Shown: in pieces, positions 46,815 through 58,734 of the stretch
Numbering within the stretch: position 1 is the first letter of the stretch
How the letters are laid out: the number at the start of each line of letters is the position of its first letter
From: Anaspis maculata
Lineage: Eukaryota; Arthropoda; Insecta; Coleoptera; Scraptiidae
Reading direction: 5' to 3'
Length of the DNA stretch: 64,000 nt
Assembly: GCA_949128115.1 (NCBI GenBank)
Contig: OX421963.1
Span: 1 to 64,000, forward strand
Notes under the pieces: generated by a model
The model's input: only the letters and a program-made list of their open reading frames with translations
What the model was told of the DNA's origin: nothing
Databases searched by the model: none
Program-made: the position numbers and the translations under genes

Positions 46815-47220
46815 TTCTGCAACTATTCAGAACCTGGGACAAAAGCAAAAACTAGGTCATTGTCAAACAGATGAGAAGCAAGAGATTGGAAGTCACATCA
46901 GTGAAACAGAAGAGGTTAATCAGGACAAAAATAACATTATGAAGGAGGTCAGAAGAACTCGGCACCTGAGTAATTGACAAACAAATTACAAGCGATGACT
47001 TCACAAGATCAAGCCCTGGAGTACGCTTCTCAAAAGTGGTAACCGGTAGGTAATGTGTAACAGGTAAACGTGATAGCAATGGTGATGGTTGAAGGGATTT
47101 GGTGCTTAGAACAAAAGCTGGGTCTTGACGAGTGAATGAGTTGGTGAACGGTTTTAAAATCGAGGTCATAGAACAGGGAAAGTGAAAAGTACCAGTAAGG
47201 TTACAGAAACTCACCATCTA
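46815..47220. other. No gene recognised
   Basis: Noncoding or highly decayed. On the minus strand it lies just downstream of the RT scrap at 47221-47400 and might be further decayed LINE sequence, but no FADD-type motif could be read. Confidence 0.3.
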
Positions 47221-47400
47221 GGCCACGAACTAGATCATTTCGAGAAACATGAAAAGCAATGGGCTTGGAACGGAACCCTGAGGCACTCTTTCCAAATTGG
47301 TCACAGGATATCTGGCAGATGAAAGGGCATAACATTGGCTCAGCACTCCGATTAGGAACCAAGTTAATGAATAGGTAAATTGAGGGTGGCATGAAGGCAG
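47221..47400 (-). pseudogene. LINE reverse transcriptase scrap
   Basis: The minus strand encodes RVPQGSVPSPLLFMF (about 47238-47290), the conserved RT motif around the QG dipeptide, preceded by a plausible YPVTN-type stretch. A stop follows soon after. Only about 60 codons are recognisable. Clade not assignable. Confidence 0.5.
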
Positions 47401-48079
47401 GATTCGTTTCGTCGGAGACTTTACGGTCCCTCTAGCGTCTTCTAATGGCTTTTGGAGCGCTACGGTGAGCCCCGTTATGTATGCTTGTGCTTATTAGATA
47501 TACAGTGGCTCTTTGTTTTGTTTTATCCGAATACCTCGGCTCGAGCTATTTTTTTTTTCGGTCTATATTTATTCCGGTCATGTTCCTTCCAGGTATGTAA
47601 TGTCGGCCATCTTGTTTCCGGATACCCTGCCCCCACATGCTTTCTTGTGTTGTTCAGAGCTCCATTGGTTTCCTGGTGAGTTATTTTGTTTTTTTATTTT
47701 GTTCTTCAGAGTCCTAGTAGATTTTCTTGTGTCTTCTTTTGCTATCTATATAGCTTTGGTGATTCCAGTTTGTATCTATTCGCGAGGCTTGGAGCCTTAG
47801 CAGACCTGATGCTTCCGGTGTGTGGTGTGTCACTTGGAACTCTTACAGATTCCCTTGCGTTTCTTGCGGTTTCTTGCGGCTTCTGGAGCTCATTTTGCAG
47901 CCTCTTCACGTCTTTTCGTGTTATTTGGAGCCCAACTGCCTCCCTGTGCTTTTTTATCCAGTGATGTTTGTCCTCTTGTGACCCCTCTTGTGTCTTTCAA
48001 AGCAACTTTACTGTGCTCCATGATGTTTTCTTGAGATCATGGGTTATTGAGTGAGTATTATATGACATTTTATCAACTT
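47401..48079. repeat. Decayed TCTTGTG-rich repeat
   Basis: Words such as CTTGTGTC, TTTGGAGCC, TTTCTTGCGG and GGAGCTC recur irregularly. It looks like the reverse complement of the degenerate AGACACAAG repeat at 40440-40690. The several overlapping ORFs here are repeat-borne. Confidence 0.35.
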
Positions 48080-48149
48080 TCTCTCAATAACTGTCGGAAA
48101 ATTTGGAATTCTGGCTGTTGAAAATCGATAGTGCTGGCAAAAACCAGAT

Positions 48150-48390
48150 AAGATGAAAACCGGTATACCGGTTTTGTCGAATACCGGTTTTGGTGAATTC
48201 GGTATTGAAAACCGACTCCGAAAACCAGCATTGAAAGCCGCTCCGAAAACTAGTATCAAAAGTCGGCTCCGAAAACCGACACTGAAAACCGCTCTGAAAA
48301 TCGGTTTTTGAACCGGCTCAAAAAAACCGGTTTGCAGCCCGATGTCGAAACTGCGGTTTTCGAGCCGGTTTTCAAAGATGGCTTCCAAAA
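48150..48390. repeat. ACCGGTTTT/AAAACCG minisatellite
   Basis: About ten imperfect units of roughly 20 bp built on CTCCGAAAACCGACATTG, bracketed by palindromic ACCGGTATACCGGTTTT. Each unit contains the self-complementary CGGTTTT/AAAACCG words. Noncoding. Confidence 0.6.
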
Positions 48391-48399
48391 CTGATTCGG

Positions 48400-48640
48400 G
48401 TGCTAGCACTAAATCTGGAAACGTCTGGATTCCAACTTCACTTCAGAATTTTCGACCTCACCAAACAAATCGTATGTACTCACATTAGAAGCTTTCAAGC
48501 GTCCTCAAGCGTCAAGCGATCATATTTGGAATTTTTGTCTTCAAATGAAAATTTAGCCTCCAACTCAGAAATTTTGAGATTGACTAGAGAGAGTGTCCGT
48601 TTCGTATTCAGACCATCTGACCTTACATCAAAAGCTAGAC
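48400..48640. repeat. GAATTTTTGACTT-type degenerate repeat, left part
   Basis: Words like CAGAATTTTCGACCT, GGAATTTTTGTCTT and CAGAAATTTTGAG recur every 40-60 bp. The same style of repeat resumes at 52890, on the other side of the LINE, suggesting the LINE inserted into this array. Confidence 0.4.
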
Positions 48641-49076
48641 TTACACAGGGTGGCGAAGTCCTAGCTCCACCTCCACGCGGTGCCACCTGGGTAAACCCTC
48701 CAGGGTTGAGCTAACGGAGCAGGCAAACCGTTGCCTGGCTGTAGCTTCGAGGCTTAAGGCTTGCACAACGGACTAACGACGCCGAGTTGAAAGGGGTTCA
48801 TAAAGGACCCACCAATCTCGTTATATCGGGCCTAGCATACCCAGTGGTGGTCATGTCTCACCACAGATGCTGGGCTTAGAGGGTCTTGGCTTCGCCGCCT
48901 GGACCAAAGTGGAAAGGAACCACTATAATAAAATACCCCAACTCAAGGTGGAACAGCGTGAGCCGAGGAGTGCATGGCTAAGGGGATGCTTAGTCGACTT
49001 CATGCGAACTCCTGGATACCGGGCGACATCCAGGTTTTAATCAGCCTTCCTGGAGCAACGCGGGACTCTACTTCAG

Positions 49077-50253
49077 GTGACCACCCTTTCCTCAGCTACT
49101 CGTGGGACGCACATGGACCAATTAAGTAAAACCAAAGAGGCAGAATGTGGCCTCAACAAGACGGGCAGGCAGCAGCCCGACGATATCCTTTTAGATGCAA
49201 AGGTCGAAGAAGACTTTCTAAAAGATTGCGACGAAGAGCAAGCTAAGAACCTCGAAGGTCTGAAAACAAAAAACCAGAAGGCTCGTTTATTTGGCACCGC
49301 CAGAAAGAGGATGAAGTTTCCCATCAAAAGCGGCGTCACACCAAAGGAAGCTCGGCAAAAGGCTCTGAAGCCTATACCTAAACCTCCAAAAACCGACGTG
49401 GGGAAGAATGCAGAGGCTGCAAAAACCTCCAAGCGACCCCATTTCGATGGCAGCACGCCGGAGGCAAGTCCGGCCAAGAAGGTCAAAAGGTCAGTGCTTA
49501 AGACCACTCGGAAAATTGCCTTCAGCCAAGCTGCCAAATGAAATCAAAATGGGCATCACTGCCCGTAACTACCCAGATGATCTCCTGACAACGGAACAAA
49601 TAGCAGCCGTACAGGAGGCCATCATGGATCAAGTCCGAGAGCAGGGGAAAAGAGGCTCAACGAAGCCCCATTTCTACTAGGCTCAACAACGGCTAGGATG
49701 GCTTGCGCTTACCTGCGCCGATGGACTCACGGCTGAATGGCTCGGGGGCCTGGGTGCACCGCTCAAACCATGGGAGGGGGCTGATTTAAGGATCGTAGAG
49801 GAAAAGGATATGCCTCATACAGAGATTCTGATTGGCTACCTCCCGGGAAGCCAAGACTACTCCAACGAGAAGATACTGGCAACAATAGAGGCCCAAAATG
49901 ACCTCAAGACTACGGGCTGGAGGGTCCTGAGGAGAAATCCGGTGGATCAAACTCTCGAAATCACTCTGTCCGTCGACATCCAGTCAATAAAGAAGCTGAA
50001 GACTTGCAAGTTGGAAATCAACTACAAGTTTGGCCAGCTGAAGTTCCGGAGGAAAGGCAAGAAGGTGGAAGGGACGCCAGAAGGAAAGCCCAGCACCTCC
50101 ACAGCCTTACCAATGAAGGTTTCAGACAACACGGTTGAAGCACCACCTGAAGCAGAGCAGACCTCAACGGCTCTGGGGGAACAAAGCGTTCCACCCCCCG
50201 AAAAATCCACCGCGCCTAAAGACTTCAAAAAGTCTGAAGGCAAGGGCGGATAG
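49077..50253 (+). pseudogene. LINE ORF1 (DUF4780-like), frameshifted
   Basis: The N-terminal half (49077-49541) is a lysine-rich basic region with KKVKR, probably RNA-binding. A frame change near 49500-49541 leads to a second frame with GITARNYPDDLLTTEQ. After a TAG at 49678-49680 comes the conserved block LTCADGLTAEWL, PWEGADLRIV and (49810 onward) ILIGYLPGS, typical of the DUF4780 domain in insect LINE ORF1 proteins. The C-terminus is Pro/Ser/Thr-rich. It would act as an RNA chaperone in retrotransposition. It ends 11 bp before the ORF2 start, as is usual for such pairs. Confidence 0.75.
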
Positions 50254-50264
50254 TAGGAGGTAAA

Positions 50265-52880
50265 ATGAGGGCAAAAATTAAATGCCTTCAGTTGAATTTT
50301 CATCACTCAAAGGCAGCATCTAGTGCCTCATTCCGAAGATTCAAAATGCAACAAATTGGAGTGGGCCTTCTACAAGAACCCTGGATACACGGGGAGAAGG
50401 TAAGAGGCCCACTTACCGATACATGTAAGTTGATATACAAAGTCAACTTCGAAAAACTAAAAGCAGCCCTATTGCTCCACGCAAACATCGCATTTGTATC
50501 TGTTCCAGAGTTTACAACAGCAGACTTGGCAACAGCTATAGTAAAAATACCCACGGAGAACGGCAAGAGGCATATAGTCATGGCCTCGGCCTACCTCCCA
50601 GGAGAAAAAACCCACCCGCCCACAGAGGAAGTTAGACGCCTAGTGGACTGGTGCAAAAAGAGGAGAAAGCACCTCATTCTGGGCTGTGACGCAAATGCCC
50701 ACCACAGCGTTTGGGGCAGCACGGACATTAACAACAGGGGTAAGGAACTCCTTGACTCCATAGCAAGTAATAACTTAGAGGTTATTAATCAAGGTAACAA
50801 ACCTACCTTTGTAACTTGTAGCAGGCAGGAGGTTTCAGACATAACTCTAGCTGACATGTTCACAACAAACTACATAATCAGTTGGAGGGTTCTAGATGGA
50901 ACCTCCATGTCGGACCATCAAATGATTGTGTTTGACATAGAAGGAAACATGGAAACCGTGAAAGAGTGCAAAAACCCTAAGAAGACGGACTGAGACCTCT
51001 ATGTTGAGATGATCAGGGCCGGATTCGAGGGAGTACGCCTCAAAATCACCACAAGGGACGAACTAGATATGACCACGACCCTGATTACCCAAAACATAAT
51101 AAATGCTTACGAAACTTGCTGTCCACTAAAGAGGAGAACATCCCCAAGGGACGTCCCATGATGGAATAAGAATCTAACCACGGGTTCCACCAAAAAATTT
51201 ATGAGCGGTTTAAGCTAAACCGAGTTTGAACAGATTTTTTTCTGGTCAATGCTAGTAGATTCATAATGGAAAAAACGTTAAATCGCAAGTATACCACCCT
51301 TTCGTGATTTACTTAGCATGAAACCTAAATTTGCATTGATCATTTGGCCGAAATCCATCAAAATAAATCTCGAGTTAGCTATCAGCTGGTTAAATATTTT
51401 GGTGGAACCCACGGTAAGCAGTCTGAAGACTCTAGCCAGGAAGGCGTTTAACAGCGCCAAGCGAACAAAGGACTGGGATGCCTATCGCGGAGCCCTGACT
51501 GAATACAACAAAGAACTGAGAAGGTCTAAAAGGAAAACATGGAGGAGCTTCTGCTAAGGGATCAATGGCACGGCCCCCGCAGCGCGACTCCAAAAAGTCC
51601 TAGCAAAAGACCACTAAAATGGAATTGGCCTTATAAAAATAGCCAATGGTGAAATAACCCAAGACCTCAAGGGGAGCTTTAGAGCTCTTTTACAGACTCA
51701 TTTCCCTAGGTCAAGAAAAATTGACCATAGGGACCTGGAAGATGGACCGTTTGAAAATAAACCTACAAAAGAAAGTGGGCGAATTTCAAACAAAATCTTC
51801 AATTCCAAGAGAATCAAATGGGCTGTTAAAAGCTTCAAACCGTACAAATCACCTGGTGAAGATGGCATTTTTTCTGCTTTATTGCAGAAGGGTGTCGAAT
51901 ACCTAGCCCCGCAACTGCAGGAAATCTTTAAGGCCTGCTACTCGCTAGCTCACACTCCAAAAGAGTGGAAAGAGGCAAGGGTTATTTTTATACCCAAGGC
52001 CGGGCGACGGCCTTCAGAAGAGGCCAAGTTTTACCGTCCCATTAGCCTCACATCCTTCCTCCTGAAAACTATGGAGAAAATCGTAGACAACTACATAAGA
52101 TGTGAGATTCTGGAAAAGAATCCACTTCATATACGATAATTTGCCTATCAATCAGGCAAATCTACAGTGGATGCTCTAAATAGCTTAGTGCTGGAATTAG
52201 AGGCATCACTTGAAGCGAAAGAAATCGCTATCGGCACATTCGTGGATGTGGAAGGTGCTTTCGATAACACCACGTACTCATCCATAGAAAAAGCCACTAA
52301 GAGGAAAGGGGTAGATACCCCTACTATGAAGTGGATACAATCCATGCTTGTAGACAGAAAGGTTACGGCAGGTCTTGGAGGAGAGTCTGTCACAGTCATT
52401 ACGGGAAAGGGGTGTCCACAGGGTGGAGTACTATCGCCTCTCCTGTGGTGTCTTGTGGTGGATGGACTGCTCGAAAGGCTGGCGGACCAGGGATACAGCT
52501 GCTACGGCTATGCCGATGACATCGCAGCCGTTGTCAGGGGAAAGTTCGATGGAACGACTTCGGCCTTGACACAAAATGCGATAAACATCATCAACCAATG
52601 GTGTTTGGAGGAGGGCTTCAGTATTAACCCAACCAAAACCGTAATAGTTCCGTTTACACGCTGCAGAAAAGTCAAACTGACTGCTCCGGTACTAAAGGGA
52701 ATAAAAATTGAGTTCTCTGAAGAGGTCAAACATCTGGGCATCATCCTAGATAAGAATCTCACTTGGAACTCACATCTCAACAAAACCATTGGAGAGTCCA
52801 CAGCGGCCCTTTTCACATATCGCAAACTTTTTTGGAGGACTTGGGGTCTACAACCAAGTATGATCCATTGGTCGTACACC
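50265..52880 (+). pseudogene. LINE ORF2: endonuclease and reverse transcriptase, broken
   Basis: From ATG 50265: apurinic-type endonuclease with LLQEPW (near 50370), MASAYLPG (near 50585), GCDANAHHSVWGS (near 50680) and SDHQMI (near 50915), the EEP-family catalytic blocks. Then come the linker and an RT with SPGEDGI (near 51850), FYRPISLTSF (near 52035), DVEGAFDNT (near 52245), GCPQGGVLSPLLW (near 52410) and catalytic GYADD (52506-52520), through HLGIILD (near 52735). In-frame stops: TGA 50991-50993, TGA near 51160, TAA near 51555, TAA near 51617 and TAA 52137-52139. The 3' part is cut at about 52885. All RT blocks share one frame, so decay is by point stops, not indels. Confidence 0.85.
51183..51409. 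mobile_element. 227 bp palindromic MITE in LINE ORF2
   Basis: The termini GGTTCCACCAAAAAATTTA and TAAATATTTTGGTGGAACC are inverted, with further pairing inward (GCTAAACCGAG against CTCGAGTTAGC). The 4 bp direct repeat CACG lies at 51179-51182 and 51410-51413. Removing the MITE and one CACG restores uninterrupted LINE sequence across the site. MITE plus duplication is 231 bp, a multiple of three, so the downstream frame is kept. Confidence 0.82.
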
Positions 52881-52890
52881 ACTTTTGTCT

Positions 52891-53250
52891 TTTGTCTCAA
52901 TAAAAATCTCCGATTTCATTTCGGAAGCTCTGACCTTTGACTTATTAACGTCTCTTAACGGCTCTTAACCTTTGACTTATTCCCGAGATTACCTTTCCCA
53001 AGTATCTCGAATTTTTCTTAGAAATCCAGACTTTATTTCGGAATTTAGACCTGAGACCCAGAAAGGCCAATTTAGTCTCAAGAGAATGTATGAGGACTCT
53101 GTATCAGAATTTTTGACTTTATTATAGAATATTGATCCTGAACCCAGAATTTCTGAGAGAATCTAGGAAATTTCGACTTTATTCCTACACAATTCCGGAC
53201 TCCATCTGGGAAATGGAGTTTCCTGAAAAATAAAACTTTATAGACGCTAT
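52891..53250. repeat. GAATTTTTGACTT-type degenerate repeat, right part
   Basis: Words such as TCTGACCTTTGACTTATT, CCAGACTTTATTTCGGAATTT and GAATTTTTGACTTTATT recur at roughly 40-60 bp. It matches in style the sequence left of the LINE (48400-48640). Noncoding. Confidence 0.4.
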
Positions 53251-54775
53251 GCTACGCTGTTTTTGTCTAGGTAACAGGCAATGGCCAAGCGAATTTTCAG
53301 AGGAATTTTTTATTCAACAGACAGGCTTCTTTACGCTGAATTTTTCTAGAAAACAAGCAAGCGGATTTCATTCAGCGTAGATAAGTATCAAAAGATAAAG
53401 ACATGTTCCAAGCTCAAAGCTTAATTCGAACCACACACAAGGACTTGAACCTCACCTCCAGAGGTGCTGCAGATCCCACAACGCACGATAAGAACACCCG
53501 GCGATTCATTATCAGATCCACGGCAGCAAAAAACGCACAAACAACATTTTGAATAATGAGGACAGAACAAACACTCATTCTCATAGAGGTTTTCCTTCTC
53601 GCCTCTTGCGCGCCAGCTCGAAGAAACCAGACGCGAGAGGAACCGATGCACGGAAAGAAATCACGGAAGATGTCGCGGTGGCGGAGGAGGAACAGGAATG
53701 GGACAAGAAAAGCGATTTTATACAAGACTGGTAGCATCAGGAGCGTATATAGCGGTAATCCGTTAACAATGGTCTCATATCTACACGGATTCCCATATAT
53801 CCACATATGAATGGGGACGCCCAGACGGACGCACGATTTAGTATAATTTTATGGTCGGCTACCTGGTGGTCCGGTGACGGATGGGACCGGTAGCGCTCGT
53901 TACGTCTCTCGCCCATTCAGGGATTATCATTCTTGTGATATCGCATCTCTTTGCAGGGGCCGTCGGGAGCCACGCAAGCCTCCCACTCCGTGGGCGCGAC
54001 CCCTTGGGCAACATCGTCGCAGCGTTGCTAAAGCTGCTGATGCCAGCTGATGATAACCATCTCGGAGCGGATGGTGTTTTGCGAAAGTTTCATCCAGCAG
54101 ACGACGTCAAACGATGCTAATGGCTTATCTTCGGATCGTCCGCTCTACACTCGAGAGCAGAAAGAACAAAACATCTGGTGCCGGTTGGTTATTTTGCAAT
54201 GATAAACTATAAACGTAGGTATACCTGGAGTAATCGGGTACACCGTGTCCTGATGGCGTGTCGGTTTTCGATGTTTCGAAATGATATTTCAAAGTTTGCT
54301 CGCTCTTGCGCAAGCATCAGAGGGAGCGAAGCCGAAGAGTCGCGCATATACAAGTTTTCCGACATCCTCTGATGCTGCAAAGTTTGTTTGTTTGGAGAGT
54401 TTGTGTGATTTTCCATCGAAATTGGTGCTCTCCGGCCCCCGGGGGCTGTTTGGCTCCTCTTTCTCCGGCGATGCTCTCGACTCTGGTAGGAGCTAACGAA
54501 TTGCGCCCCTTTGCCAAATTGTAAAACTTTCCCGTACAAATGTATTCAGGCAGCCGCCATCCAATATCTTGACTGGGGGGCTGGAACGGCTCTGGAACAC
54601 GGGTTCGTCGGGGAGTAAACACGACGGTTTGTTGTTGCACACACGGGAGCTTATATGCTCATATAACAGGGGGTCAGTTCTGTAATATTGGTCGATGGGA
54701 TCACGTCTATTCTGGTGAATGTGAAGAAGGTTTTCTTTTTTCGCCACACGGAAAAAAGTAGGACTGCAATTTCTA
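53251..54775. other. Unique-looking island, no gene recognised
   Basis: Balanced composition with few repeats. Overlapping ORFs exist on both strands (53414-53806 minus, 54207-54539 minus, 54281-54524 plus) but none shows a domain. With the islands at 33020-34790 and 41345-43020 it may represent host single-copy DNA between transposons. Confidence 0.4.
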
Positions 54776-54779
54776 AAAG

Positions 54780-55110
54780 CTCAAGTATGTAATTCCTAGT
54801 GGTCCAGAAAACATTTTGGTGACAACGTATGTGGGTTTGTAACGATTACATACCTCGTTTTCGAAAAAATGAAGGTTGTAAAAATCAATGACCCAGGTAG
54901 GTAATAACGCTGATGGCTCAGGTATGTAATATCTGACGATCCAGAGAGCAGCAAAGAAGGGCGCAGGCATGTAACTGAGTAAAGAGCCAGGTATGTAATA
55001 TTTGATGACCTAGGGAAGACTAGATAACGGCGCAAGTATGTAATCGCATAATTTAGAGCCAGGTATGTAATATCTGATGATCCAGAGCGACGACTAGATA
55101 GTGGTGCAGG
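54780..55110 (+). repeat. CAGGTATGTAAT tandem repeat
   Basis: GTATGTAAT occurs at about 54786, 54922, 54972, 54991, 55037 and 55063, within roughly 90 bp compound units (CAGGTATGTAATATCTGATGATCCAGAG plus a GACTAGATA..GGCGCAGG spacer). Isolated copies continue at about 55532 and 55629. The element-wide CAGGTATGTAAT resembles splice-donor sequence, but no exons are evident. Confidence 0.55.
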
Positions 55111-56599
55111 TTTCGCAGATTCGCTGATATACATTCAAAAGTGAGTACCTACATGCACCATGCACATGGTCTTCTTGGAACTCATCTGCCGAATAATGTT
55201 GTAAGGCACCAACTTGATTAGAATATGAAAATACCGGCTCCGAGCCATTTCATATTGAAATATAATGAGAAATTCGTTACGAGCTTTTAAACTATAGGTA
55301 TGGTATGACAAATGCCTCCAGTGTTTGTTCTGAAAGTGCCCACTGGCATAGTATTTGACTCCACTGGGTCATTATATCTTTACTCGAAGACACCACCAGT
55401 CGGACTGGCGATGGCGTGGGCTCAAGTCTGGCCCTTGCTCCACAGTCGAACACGTGATTGGTAAAAAGAATATCTACCTAAATGTAGTCATTACATATCC
55501 CGGTCATCACCAGAGAGAATTGCAAGTTGAGGTATGTAATTTCTAATGGTCCCAGGACTATGTCCGTCGCAGTCATTCATTGCACAGTATTATTGATGGC
55601 AACGAGTAGTCTTAGTTACAGACTTCAGGTATGTAACAATCACAGCTTTGGTGCAGCACTGATTGAAGCCAACAATTGTCTGCATTTGTCGCTGACCTGT
55701 CCATACACATTTTACCTACTTGAGTCAGTGATGGTCACTACCTGCCGGTTCGGAAAACAGTGAACTGTAATATTTGCTATCCTGGGGTGACACTGGATAA
55801 TGCTGAAGGCAGTAGTTTCTTGAATTACCACCAAAAACTCAATCTTCACTACCAAAGTTGATAAATATTGACCACCTGGATATTCACGTATTGAAATGGT
55901 TGGTAGCAGTTCAGATATTTAATGACCTGAGCCTGTAACGCCTACAGATTTCCGCTAAAGCATTTTTCTCTGCGCAGGGACGTCAATACTGCTGCCTTGA
56001 CCTAAGTTCAATTATCTTGCGCAAGTCGGAAGAATAAACTTCAAGTTCCTGATTTCGAGCCTTAATTAAAAAGCTACAAGAAAAACAGCTCAAAAATCTT
56101 CAACTGAATTTCTTCGCATTAAATGTGATAGCGATGTGGATGAAAATATATTGCTGAGTTAGTATCAAAACAAAACAATTGAGAGAGTGAGTTTTAAAAC
56201 TCACCTTATCCATTTTTCAAATTTTGGCGGTGAATATGGTTTCTGATAGAATTGGTAGCACTGCATTGTAATTTGAAATCGTTTTGCGACTAAACTGATT
56301 TAATCCCATGTTTTTGGGATACCAAAATCCAGGTTTGTGTCCGTATCTTGCCTTATCCATATAAACATTGGAAGCAAAACTCGCCTTATCCTTTGTGTGA
56401 TGATTTTGTCACCAAAACTCGCCATATCCCGTTGCGACATGTTAGAAGCGCAATCATTGCACAAGACATGCTCATCGTTTCCAAAAATCTTGTGAATTTT
56501 GGTGGTTTTCCGGACAGCAAAGTGTTAGATAGTACTTTCCTAGTGACTGTAGCGTTCGTAAATTGTGGAGAATTTCCAATAATCGAGCAGAACCTCATA
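55111..56599. other. No gene; AAACTCGCCTTATCC motif cluster
   Basis: Noncoding. Four variants of AAACTCGCCTTATCC lie at about 56197, 56349, 56377 and 56415; related words recur at 63530-63640. They might be subterminal repeats of an unrecognised element. Nothing else stands out. Confidence 0.35.
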
Positions 56600-57849
56600 A
56601 TTAACCCGTAACCACTGAGGTGGAGTCTCACAGACTCCGTGCCACCTTCAGCTCTCAACCCCATCCCCAATTTTGATTCTATCAGTCCACTGGTTCTAGT
56701 ACGTTTAAACCAAGTGTCAGTCTAGCCGTGCACCAAAGGGAAGAGGCATGCCATGATTGCAAAAAAATTTATTGAAAGTAGAAGTGGAGCAGGAGTCTCG
56801 CAGACTCCACCTCAGTAAGACCGTAACTATTTGATTATTTTCACTTTTCTCAAAAAAAAAAAAAATTTGAAATAAAAACTGAATCAAAGTGAATCCCAAG
56901 CCTGAAACTCCCCGACACAAAGTTACTCCCCTTGATATTGACTTTGAAGACATGCGTTGGATTAGCTTGATGAACTTGACAGCGATCTAAGTGAAATTAC
57001 CTATTTCTGTTCCTGTTCCTGGAAAATAGAAAATTCTGGGGATAGGGATAGACCCTATCCATCCAGATTCCACAGGGAGACGAAATACATATGTGCTGAT
57101 TGTCTGGAGCCAATATGTCTCTCGGATGTGCCGGAAAAATCTGTGCAACCCGTGTCGAAAAAAGGGGTAAGAACCACCTGCACACATTTTTTTCTGAAAA
57201 AATTTTTCTTGGTTTTTCACATTTTTACTATCTTTCAAGTTTGTGTACCTCATTTATGGAGTTATGTAGCTTAATTTTTTGTTTCAAGGTCAGAAATGGC
57301 CTAAAAGAAATATGCGTTTTTTTTGTGCAGTAATCAGCAAATTATTATTTTTATAAAACTGTTGCGGTGTTTTTTGTTAGTGAATGTATAAATGTCGGAG
57401 AAGGTAAAGTGTAAGGAAGGAGCATTATGTAAAATTGCGTGCGACCGGGATGGCTCTTGTGCCCATGGAAACGGCTCTAACATTATGACACGGCTAATAT
57501 AGACACTTCCTGGAAACTGTCAAACAAATCAGTGACGTGCCGTCAATAAGAAAAGATGGGGGCAAAACTAAACCAAAAATTGGTTTTTATATCAGATAGG
57601 TTCTATAGGTCACAGCTATAGGTATAGTATAGTACTATAGTATTATAGGTATTTACAGGCATACTTCATCTTCATGAAATAAATAAAAGATCAAAGAAAC
57701 GACAGTAAAATAAATTGTTCACATTTTTTATTGTTCTTCGAACAAAATCAATTTTGTATACTTGTTTTCCTCCTTGACAAAATTTTTGCCAATGAAATGA
57801 ATTCGAGTTATAAGGTGAACGTCACAAATACTTTCAAGTATGATAACAT

Positions 57850-58130
57850 TTTATGGTTTCAATAAGAATTGCGTCAAGCGAAAGCGAATCCTCATTTTCT
57901 CCATACTGTTCTAAAATTATACTCTCATGCTCTTTCTGCACAATTTTTTTTCTCTCTTCAACTCCTTCATGATTACGTTGAGTGACAAAATTTTCTTTTG
58001 CCACCAAACCTTTTTTTTCAGTGCTTGAATCCTCTTTTTAATGAGAACATATTTCACTTGCAATTGGCAGATTTTCTTATTTGACTGTCTTCCGAAGTTG
58101 AAGGTCGAGGATCACATTCGGTGTGAGGAA
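57850..58130 (-). pseudogene. Coiled-coil segment downstream of THAP exons
   Basis: A minus-strand frame at about 58035-57935 reads IQALKKKVWWQKKILSL then MKELKREKK, a heptad-like, lysine/leucine-rich helix. Coiled coils of this kind typically follow THAP domains in THAP proteins and transposases. It is preceded by an acidic Ser/Pro stretch (about 58110-58060). Stops flank it on both sides, so it would be a third exon or a decayed part of the same gene. Moderate to low certainty. Confidence 0.4.
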
Positions 58131-58734
58131 GACTGAACAACGAAGAGGGCCCACCACCTGTCAATAAAGTTCAACCATTATTTCTCAAGTGTTTAGTTCG
58201 TTTAGCAAAAAACGGTTGATTCTGTAAAAAAAAAAACTAAATAGATTACTATAGCTTGAAACAGCTGCTGAGACTTCCAGTAGAAATTTAGGTAACTATA
58301 GTCACTTGATGGTACCACTAGTAACACCGTACAGTTCACCAATGTTCGCTGAACATTCTGAACGTTCTTGGAGCATCGATGGAAGGAATCCAATTTTTCA
58401 CCATATTATTACAGTATTCTTTGCATATCAAAGAGACACCCACCAAGTGAACCTGGTTTGCAATGACCACCAACTGAATCCAATCTCTGTTTTTTTTTAG
58501 ACGACCGCTCTCCCAAAATTTCTTGTTTATTAGCTATGGACTTGTTAGCCAGTGGTACATGAGCAGGATTGAATGTCCTCACCTACAACAGTTTTCACGA
58601 AAGTCACTCAGGAATGTTAATATAAGTTTTGAAATCTGAAGACAGAATACGTACATATTTCAGTCGTTGTATTTGTGTCTACTGGTTCTACAGCACCTTT
58701 CAGAAGGATTTCGTTAAGTGATTCAGCTACCCAT

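Larger units (their letters stand above)
48641..52890 (+). mobile_element. Loa/R1-like non-LTR retrotransposon
   Basis: A 5' untranslated region (48641-49076) is followed by ORF1 (49077-50253), ORF2 with endonuclease and RT (50265-52880), then abrupt loss of the remaining ORF2, including any RNase H. Both ORFs read plus. ORF2 remains in a single frame with about five stops and carries a 227 bp MITE. The combination of a DUF4780-like ORF1 and a GCPQGGVLSPLLW RT motif fits Loa/R1-group LINEs of insects. It is not functional. Confidence 0.82.

Noticed and set aside
47452..48034. Four overlapping F/L/S-rich ORFs
   Set aside because: They lie in a decayed TCTTGTG-rich repeat and differ in frame without any domain.
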